Both the position numbers and the translations under genes were made by a program. Source: Bacteroidales bacterium (GTDB taxonomy: Bacteria > Bacteroidota > Bacteroidia > Bacteroidales > JAADJA01). Taken from it: 64,000 nt of DNA. Numbering within the stretch: the first letter of the stretch is position 1; the number at the start of each line of letters is the position of its first letter. Of this stretch, positions 58,803 through 64,000 are shown piece by piece. The DNA is taken from NCBI GenBank assembly GCA_020052415.1, contig JAGVPB010000010.1, forward strand, positions 1-64,000, in the 5' to 3' direction. A model generated the notes under the pieces. That model made no database searches. It had not been told where the DNA came from and worked only from the letters and a program-made list of their open reading frames with translations.

Positions 58803-60788
58803 ATGAACACAAAATATACAATTCAACTGGTTTTTCTACTTGGAATACTGAACTTCATACATCCTTTGTTTGCACAGGTAGGCGTTCAAAATATAAAATT
58901 GTGTGTTATTTCCGATGTTCATTATTTCGATACTTCCTTGCTGGTTAACGAAGGTACAGCCTTTGAGGAATACCTGAATTCCGATCGAAAACTTCTCCGT
59001 GAAAGCTATGCAATTACCGAGTCATTAATTGATTCACTGAACAGTGAACAGCCCGATATTGTACTTGTTTCAGGTGATATAACCAAAGACGGAGAACTGG
59101 TTTGTCACCAAAAAATGGCTGAATATTTCGGAGGGCTGGAATCATCCGGCGCTCAGGTTTTTATTTGTCCCGGTAACCACGACATCAATAATCCGATGGC
59201 GGTAGCGTTTGACGGCGATAACACCTATCCTGTGCCCGCCATCACTCCTGAAGATTTTAAAAATCTGTACTCAGATTATGGCTTTAATGAAGCCATTGCC
59301 GTTGATACAGCTTCTTTAACTTACGTGGCTGAGCCTATCGAAGGTTTGCAGATTTTGGCTATGGATGTTTGCCGGTACGATTCGAATTATATCAATAATT
59401 ACCCGCAAACAAGCGGTGGCTTTAAACCTCAGGTTTTGCAATGGGTTAAAGACAGGATCATTGATGCAAACGGACAGGGAAAAATAATTATCGGAATGAT
59501 GCACCATAATTTCGTTCAGCATTTTACAAACCAGAAAATGATCTTTACTGAATATGTGATTGATGACTGGGAAAATATTTCTGCTCAGCTGACTGATTTG
59601 GGACTGAAGATTATATTTACAGGCCATTTTCACGCCCAGGATATGATCAGCTATACTTCTGCATCAGGCAAGCCTGTATTGGATGTGGAAACCGGTTCAG
59701 TTGTTACCTGGCCTTGTCCTTACAGGATTTGCACACTTCAAACCGATTCGGTGCTGCTTATTAACGGTAAAAAGGTTGAAAACATTGACTATGACACCGG
59801 GTCCCTTACTTTCCAGGAATATGCACATCAGGATCTGGTGACAGGCTTACCGCCGACAATCATTACTTTACTTATGAACCCACCATACAATCTCAGCCAG
59901 GGTGTTGCTGAATTTGTAGAGCCGGCTTTTACTGAAACTATAATAGCACATTATGGAGGTAATGAGGGGAGTCCGTCGTCCAATACCCAATGGGTAATGT
60001 TCTGGCTCAGCATTTCAGGTTATGGATATATAACCCAGGCCTTGCAAAGCGTATGGAATGATGCGGCTCCCGACGACTGGAACACTTCGGTTGACCTGAC
60101 TCCCGATGAACCTAAACTGATCCTCGATCTCACAGCCTTTATGGAAGGCTCGTTTGTAGGACCTGAAATGTCAACATTACTTAATCCCGGATTCATTCCC
60201 TTAAATCAGCCATATACTGCCAGTCCGTGGATTTATACAGGTAGCAACTATGTTTCCGGCATTCCAAATCCAAACATTGTGGATTGGTTGCTGGTCGAGA
60301 TCAGGGACGCTGCAACCGCAGCTGGAGCAACGGCTTCTTCAAGAGCTGGCAGGCAGGCAGCCTGGCTGTTAAACGATGGTTCGATTGTAAGTTTGGATGG
60401 TTCTTCAAACCTTCGGTTCTATCATTCACTGCAACATCAGTTATTTGTTGTTCTCAAACATCGTAATCATCTGGGAATTTTATCTGCCAATCCTTTGATA
60501 GCTTCAGAAGGAGTTTATCCTTATGACTTTTCTTCAGCTGATTCACAGGTTTATGGCGGAACATCGGCCGTTAAGGAAATTTCCCCGGGAATCTGGGGAA
60601 TGATTGCCGGAGATGCAAACGCAGATGGTTTAATAGAAATTGATGACAAAAATTCTTTCTGGTCAGTTCAGGCAGGTACATCAGGATATCTTCAAAGTGA
60701 TTTTAACTTGAACGGGAATGTTAATCATTCGGATAAAAATGAACTATGGCTTATCAATCTGAATTCGTCTTCCCAGGTTCCTGAGTGA
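58803..60788 (+). CDS. Secreted metallophosphoesterase with dockerin-like tail
   Basis: A 661-residue secreted enzyme (signal peptide 1-24). The calcineurin-type phosphoesterase core has all five metal motifs: VISDVHYFD, VSGDITKDG, CPGNHDIN, GMMHHNF and FTGHFHAQD. A long middle region follows with no recognised domain, and the last 65 residues contain two D-x-N-x-D-G-x-I-x-x-x-D loops (GDANADGLIEIDDKN and DFNLNGNVNHSDKN), a dockerin- or EF-hand-like calcium pair, instead of a type IX sorting domain. Substrate unknown; purple-acid or cyclic-nucleotide phosphatase activities occur in the family. Confidence 0.82.
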   Translation: MNTKYTIQLVFLLGILNFIHPLFAQVGVQNIKLCVISDVHYFDTSLLVNEGTAFEEYLNSDRKLLRESYAITESLIDSLNSEQPDIVLVSGDITKDGELVCHQKMAEYFGGLESSGAQVFICPGNHDINNPMAVAFDGDNTYPVPAITPEDFKNLYSDYGFNEAIAVDTASLTYVAEPIEGLQILAMDVCRYDSNYINNYPQTSGGFKPQVLQWVKDRIIDANGQGKIIIGMMHHNFVQHFTNQKMIFTEYVIDDWENISAQLTDLGLKIIFTGHFHAQDMISYTSASGKPVLDVETGSVVTWPCPYRICTLQTDSVLLINGKKVENIDYDTGSLTFQEYAHQDLVTGLPPTIITLLMNPPYNLSQGVAEFVEPAFTETIIAHYGGNEGSPSSNTQWVMFWLSISGYGYITQALQSVWNDAAPDDWNTSVDLTPDEPKLILDLTAFMEGSFVGPEMSTLLNPGFIPLNQPYTASPWIYTGSNYVSGIPNPNIVDWLLVEIRDAATAAGATASSRAGRQAAWLLNDGSIVSLDGSSNLRFYHSLQHQLFVVLKHRNHLGILSANPLIASEGVYPYDFSSADSQVYGGTSAVKEISPGIWGMIAGDANADGLIEIDDKNSFWSVQAGTSGYLQSDFNLNGNVNHSDKNELWLINLNSSSQVPE

Positions 60789-60860
60789 TAGATTTTGAGA
60801 AATGAAAAGTTAGTCCTGAGTATTTAGTCTTAGTCTTTATTGGGCTTTAGAGTGATTTAC

Positions 60861-60923
60861 AGAACTCGAAACTCTGAACTCAGAACTCAGAACACTGAAC
60901 TCTGAACTCCGAACTCCGAACTC
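60861..60923. repeat. Degenerate GAACTCYGAACTC tandem repeat
   Basis: About eight copies of a 7-8 bp unit (GAACTCT, GAACTCA, GAACTCC) lie between the metallophosphoesterase and mgsA genes, which converge. Confidence 0.88.
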
Positions 60924-60930
60924 TTCTTTC

Positions 60931-61404
60931 TTAAATATCCTCAATTGACCTTCGGATATAATCCTGGTAATCCTTCACAATAGGTTTGTAATCCGATTCG
61001 AATAAAGGCGAAGATATCAGGAAATCGGCTGAGGTACGGTTTGAAGCTGTCGGAATGTTGCATAACACAGCAATCCTTAGCAATGCCTTTACATCCACAT
61101 CGTGCGGCTGCTGTGACATGGGATCCCAGAAGAAAATCAAAACATCTATTTTACCTTCAGCAATCATGGCTCCCAGTTGCTGGTCACCACCCAACGGGCC
61201 TGATTTTAACCTGATAATTTCAAAATCCTTTGTCGGCAGATTGTGTTTTTCAGTGATGAACGTATCCTGAATCAGACGTCCTGTAGTGCCTGTACAAACA
61301 AGGATATGGGGAGCCAGTACCTCTTTATTCCAGCGCACCCATTCCACCATATCCTGTTTCTTTTTATCATGAGCCACAAGGGCAATGTTTTTACGTTTAA
61401 ACAT
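60931..61404 (-). CDS. mgsA: Methylglyoxal synthase
   Basis: A 157-residue cytoplasmic enzyme that turns dihydroxyacetone phosphate into methylglyoxal, a bypass of lower glycolysis under phosphate limitation or sugar overload. Motifs match the family: NIALVAHDKKK (His and Asp), LVCTGTTGRLI, LKSGPLGGDQQLGAMI (catalytic Asp), IDVLIFFWDPMSQQPHDVDVKALLRI and CNIPTASNRTSADFL. Length is normal. A -7 box lies 18 bp upstream. It stands alone. Confidence 0.95.
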   Translation of the reverse strand: MFKRKNIALVAHDKKKQDMVEWVRWNKEVLAPHILVCTGTTGRLIQDTFITEKHNLPTKDFEIIRLKSGPLGGDQQLGAMIAEGKIDVLIFFWDPMSQQPHDVDVKALLRIAVLCNIPTASNRTSADFLISSPLFESDYKPIVKDYQDYIRRSIEDI

Positions 61405-61421
61405 GGGTTTAAAATTTGCCG

Positions 61422-61429
61422 CAAAAATA
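61422..61429 (-). promoter_or_regulatory. -7 box (TATTTTTG) for mgsA
   Basis: The reverse strand reads TATTTTTG 18 bp before ATG 61404, an exact TAnnTTTG match. Confidence 0.5.
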
Positions 61430-61469
61430 GATTAAAAAAAAAATCAAAATATATTGCATTAATATAATA

Positions 61470-61928
61470 GTGGTTGTAATCACCAAAAAATTATTAATTT
61501 TGGTGGATGAAATCAGCCAAAAAACGGAATTACATCGTCAAACAATCCTACAATATCTTCAATATCTCGAAAAAGCAAGGATGATAAAACTGCTGAATCA
61601 ACCCGAGAGGTATATCAGTCGTTTGCAAAAACCGGATAAAGTATTTCTTGATAACCCCAACCTGTTTTTTGTACTCAATCCGGAAAGGGTTAATACCGGA
61701 AGTTTACGAGAAACCTTTGCATTAAGCCAGTTATCGGTCAAACATGAAGTCCATTTGCACGACAAAGCAGATTTTACTGTTGATAATAAATATGTAATTG
61801 AAATAGGTGGTAAAAACAAAGATCAAAAACAAATAATGGGTCAGAAAAATTCATTTTTATTTGTGGATGATATTGAAATTGGACATAAAAACCGGATCCC
61901 TTTGTGGTTGCTGGGTTTTTTGTATTAA
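61470..61928 (+). pseudogene. C-terminal remnant of an AAA/DUF4143 ATPase
   Basis: The frame encodes only the DUF4143 half of a second ATPase of this family: a winged-helix-like linker (LHRQTILQYLQYLEKARMIKLLNQPERYISRLQKPDKVFLDNPNLFFVLNP, in parts), then NTGSLRETFALSQLSVKHEV and the nuclease-like KADFTVDNKYVIEIGGKNKDQKQI, ending IPLWLLGFLY. The AAA module with Walker A and B, about 200 residues in intact relatives, is missing, and only a GTG near 61470 could start the remnant. The end fits the family's usual C-terminus, so the loss is at the 5' end. It may have decayed when the mgsA side was rearranged. Confidence 0.75.
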
Positions 61929-61962
61929 GATGCGTACTTTTGAATACATAAAATCATATTTA

Positions 61963-62733
61963 ATGAAACAAATCGCTATTCAACTATTTGCGACAACCCG
62001 GCGAATCCTGAGAGAACTGCTGCGGACAAAACGAAGCCTGATTTTTTGGGCAATCTTCCCAATGCTGATGCTTATCCTGTTCGGACTGATTTACTCAGGC
62101 AACAATGAGCAAAGCAAATCGTTTGACGCAACTGCTCCCGGAATTTTAATCGGAGCGGCATTGTTCTTCAGTTGTCTGGGGGGAACCACGGCACTCATTG
62201 TTGGCGAACGGGAACGGCTTACACTGAACCGTATTCTTATAACACCCATGAGACCACTTTCATACTTTCTCGGAATTGTTTTGGCACAACTGGTTGTCGG
62301 TTTTTTTCAAACCATCGTGGTGTATGGTACTGCATTTCTGTTTGGCGGAAGGATTCACGGATCGCTCTGGCTCGTCTTTTTAATTATTACCATGAGCATC
62401 ATTGCTTTTGTCGGATTGGGATTTGTCTTTGGGGCTACCTTCGCCAAACGAACTGAAGATGTCAATGGACCTGTAGCTGCCATTGGCGTTCCTTTGCTGG
62501 TTCTGGGCGGCACTTTTTTCCCGGTGTCCATTTTACCTGGTTATTTGCTGCTGATCGCCAAAGCTGATCCTGTTTTTCACATGAACCAGGCAATAAAGAT
62601 GGTATCGGCGAACGGAGCAACCATCTCAGAGATCAGTACCTATTTTATTTTCCTTATTTTGTTTTCGACCGCTTCCATCATAGCCGGTGTTTACTTTTAT
62701 CAGAGATTGCTTCATTCCATTAAAAAAACCTGA
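61963..62733 (+). CDS. ABC-2 type exporter permease
   Basis: A 256-residue membrane protein with six helices and a central LIVGERERLTLNRILITPMRPLSYFLG signature, the standard ABC-2 permease layout (KRSLIFWAIFPMLMLILFGLIYSG at the start). It forms a half-transporter with the ATPase encoded one base downstream and probably exports a drug, lipid or polysaccharide precursor; the substrate is not readable. ATG 61963 is used; an upstream in-frame ATG at 61930 adds eleven residues and abuts the remnant's stop. Confidence 0.85.
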   Translation: MKQIAIQLFATTRRILRELLRTKRSLIFWAIFPMLMLILFGLIYSGNNEQSKSFDATAPGILIGAALFFSCLGGTTALIVGERERLTLNRILITPMRPLSYFLGIVLAQLVVGFFQTIVVYGTAFLFGGRIHGSLWLVFLIITMSIIAFVGLGFVFGATFAKRTEDVNGPVAAIGVPLLVLGGTFFPVSILPGYLLLIAKADPVFHMNQAIKMVSANGATISEISTYFIFLILFSTASIIAGVYFYQRLLHSIKKT

Positions 62734-62734
62734 C

Positions 62735-63643
62735 ATGCTTAAAATTGAACACCTCATAAAGTCGTTTGGCGACCAGCCGGTTCTCAAAGATTTGAACCTG
62801 AACATCAGGAAAGGTGAGATATACGCGTTGCTGGGTAAAAACGGGTCGGGAAAATCCACCACTATAAAGATTCTTTGCAACCTGTTAAATGCAGATGGAG
62901 GAAGCATTTCGTTTAAAGACAAACCCCTTGACCATCAATCAAAATACGAAATTGGTATCGCGCCACAGGAAATCTCTGTTTATAACAACCTGACATTTAA
63001 GGAAAACCTTGAGTTCTTTGGCAGCCTGTATGGTTTATCAGGATTTAAACTTAAAAGCCGCATCAGCGAATTGTTTGATATTTTTGGTTTAAACCAACAT
63101 GCAAATAAAAAGATTGATCAGCTTAGCGGCGGTTGGAAACGAAGGATCAACCTGGCGGTTGCATTGATTCATAATCCTGATTTGCTCATTCTGGACGAAC
63201 CCACTGCCGGTCTCGACATTGAAATCCGAAACGAATTATGGGCACTGATCGGAGAATTGAAAAAAAAGGAAATCTCTATTCTGCTGACAACCCATTTGCT
63301 CGAAGAAGCTGAGAACCTCTGCAACAGGATAGGAATCCTGCATAACGGAATGATACAGGCAGAAGGGACGATTGAAGAACTCAAAAAGTTAATTCCTGCC
63401 AAAAAAATTGCTATGGTCGAAACTCCGGATACCGAAAAACTCATCGAAAGAATAAATCAAAATGGCTGGCAGTACAGGTATTATAACAAGCGGCTGGCAA
63501 TGCTGATGCCACAGGATTACAGCCTGAGTGAAATCATTAACCATTTTCCGGATGTGTCTTTGATTTCAATAGCAAAAAGGGATATAAGCCTTGAGCACAT
63601 TTATTACGAGGTGTTGCAAAAAAATGCAGAAATTCCTATTTAA
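62735..63643 (+). CDS. ABC transporter ATP-binding protein
   Basis: A 302-residue ATPase partner of the permease just upstream. Walker A GKNGSGKST (residues 34-42), Q-loop IAPQEISVY, a signature reading LSGGW in place of the usual LSGGQ, Walker B LLILDEPTAGLD and the switch His in LLTTHLLEEAE. The C-terminal 80 residues are a small extra domain (PAKKIAMVETPDTEKLIERINQNGWQ) often seen in daunorubicin-type exporters. It begins at ATG 62735, one base after the permease stop. Confidence 0.92.
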   Translation: MLKIEHLIKSFGDQPVLKDLNLNIRKGEIYALLGKNGSGKSTTIKILCNLLNADGGSISFKDKPLDHQSKYEIGIAPQEISVYNNLTFKENLEFFGSLYGLSGFKLKSRISELFDIFGLNQHANKKIDQLSGGWKRRINLAVALIHNPDLLILDEPTAGLDIEIRNELWALIGELKKKEISILLTTHLLEEAENLCNRIGILHNGMIQAEGTIEELKKLIPAKKIAMVETPDTEKLIERINQNGWQYRYYNKRLAMLMPQDYSLSEIINHFPDVSLISIAKRDISLEHIYYEVLQKNAEIPI

Positions 63644-63713
63644 ACCGGGAGTTAAAGTCGTCATTTGTTTTCCATGAAATAAAAAAGGTAATCCTTATTA
63701 AAGATCACCCTTG

Positions 63714-63786
63714 TCTCCCCGGCAGGGCTCGAACCTGCGACCCATTGATTAAGAGTCAATTGCTCTACCAGCTGAGCTACGGAGAG
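63714..63786 (-). tRNA. tRNA-Lys (anticodon CTT)
   Basis: The reverse strand folds as a complete tRNA: acceptor CTCTCCG/CGGGGAG, D-arm GCTC/GAGC, anticodon arm ATTGA-CTCTTAA-TCAAT with anticodon CTT, T-arm GCAGG-TTCGAGC-CCTGC. Acceptor pairs are all Watson-Crick except one G-T. No encoded CCA is visible. Confidence 0.92.
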
Positions 63787-63796
63787 TATTTATTAT

Positions 63797-63871
63797 TAAA
63801 CGGACAGGATTCGAACCTGCGACCCTCCACGACGTAAAGCCGCGAGGCTCTGCCAACTGAGCTACGGAGCG
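63797..63871 (-). pseudogene. Degenerate tRNA-like sequence
   Basis: On the reverse strand the D-arm (GCTC/GAGC) and T-arm (GCAGG-TTCGAAT-CCTGT) are intact and near-copies of those of the tRNA-Lys 10 bp away, but the acceptor strands CGCTCCG and CCGTTTA do not pair, and the stretch between the arms is three bases too long. The best anticodon stem (two G-T pairs) would give anticodon TTA with a C at position 37, which is not expected of a working tRNA. I read it as a decayed tRNA gene. Confidence 0.6.
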
Positions 63872-63913
63872 CAGGGCGGCAAAATTAGAAAAATATTACT
63901 GATTATTCTTAAT

Positions 63914-63921
63914 TATCTTTG
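63914..63921 (+). promoter_or_regulatory. -7 box (TATCTTTG) near the right edge
   Basis: TATCTTTG is an exact TAnnTTTG match. A reading frame beginning TTG 63938 stays open to the window edge, so this may drive a gene that continues outside. Confidence 0.4.
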
Positions 63922-63937
63922 TCAAAAATATTCATTC

Positions 63938-64000
63938 TTGACTTCTAAACCCGGTAATAAAAAATCTGCACTTAAAGTCAATAAAGGGATTGACCCTCCG
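63938..64000 (+). CDS. Possible partial gene start running off the window
   Basis: From TTG 63938 the frame is open for 21 codons to the edge (beginning with a lysine-rich SKPGNKKSALK stretch), and a -7 box lies 16 bp upstream. Too short to identify; the start codon is not certain. Confidence 0.25.
   Translation, partial: MTSKPGNKKSALKVNKGIDPP

Noticed and set aside
63797-63871. Suppressor tRNA with anticodon TTA (reading UAA)
   Set aside because: The acceptor stem does not pair and position 37 would be C; decay explains it better than function.
1-64000. CRISPR arrays
   Set aside because: No array of 20-40 bp repeats separated by unique spacers was found; all tandem repeats seen are contiguous.

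Overview
The window comes from a member of the Bacteroidota, most likely an uncultured Bacteroidia lineage. Evidence: the TAnnTTTG type -7 promoter box recurs before many genes; type IX secretion C-terminal sorting domains are present; families largely restricted to the phylum occur (DUF5103, DUF3822 next to rsmD, DUF5777 barrels, propeller/LytTR regulators, DUF5655); most starts lack a Shine-Dalgarno sequence; and the genome is AT-rich with AAC-rich degenerate tandem repeats between genes. The energy genes (complete Na+-NQR, adenosylcobalamin-dependent ribonucleotide reductase, methylglyoxal synthase) fit an anaerobic or microaerophilic fermenting or marine-type organism; that is inference.

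Layout. 1-2.2 kb is accessory and eroded: IS-end-like repeats, a cut-off membrane protein, a truncated copy of the 5' end of the next gene, a HEPN-like gene overlapping a small partner, and a 5'-truncated SecB-like chaperone. 2.2-9.8 kb carries a TMTC-like TPR membrane protein, class II ribonucleotide reductase, YbaB/EbfC and a DUF5103 protein whose upstream end is overrun by repeats. 9.9-20.2 kb holds an M20 amidohydrolase, nqrABCDEF, a small secreted protein, apbE (the flavin transferase that loads NqrB and NqrC), a four-cysteine membrane protein that may do the NqrM job, and a SpoU methyltransferase. 20.3-24.6 kb is a signalling locus: two small unknown proteins, a TPR histidine kinase, a NarL-type regulator and a 52-residue membrane protein, with two nearly identical double-palindrome/T11 elements before the first and last genes. 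This is the best candidate for an undescribed system.

24.7-27.9 kb is housekeeping (rpsF-rpsR-rplI; rsmD-DUF3822-hypothetical). 28.1-43.6 kb is rich in periplasmic and redox-type proteins (two YceI proteins, CxxCH proteins, a DUF5777 barrel, a DsrE protein) and large sensors (propeller kinase with its LytTR partner; a six-PAS hybrid kinase). 43.7-49 kb carries glycan genes (GH29 fucosidase, GH3 glycosidase) with a second SpoU methyltransferase. 49-63.6 kb holds DUF5655, an AAA/DUF4143 ATPase, a TonB-dependent receptor divergent from a PAS-LuxR regulator, an M3 peptidase, two secreted proteins, mgsA, a decayed second DUF4143 ATPase and an ABC exporter. The window ends with tRNA-Lys(CTT), a degenerate tRNA-like sequence and a possible gene start running off the edge.

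Domain assignments rest on recognition of sequence motifs by eye; no database search was possible. Start codons were often moved downstream of the longest open frame to put the signal peptide or promoter in a sensible place.
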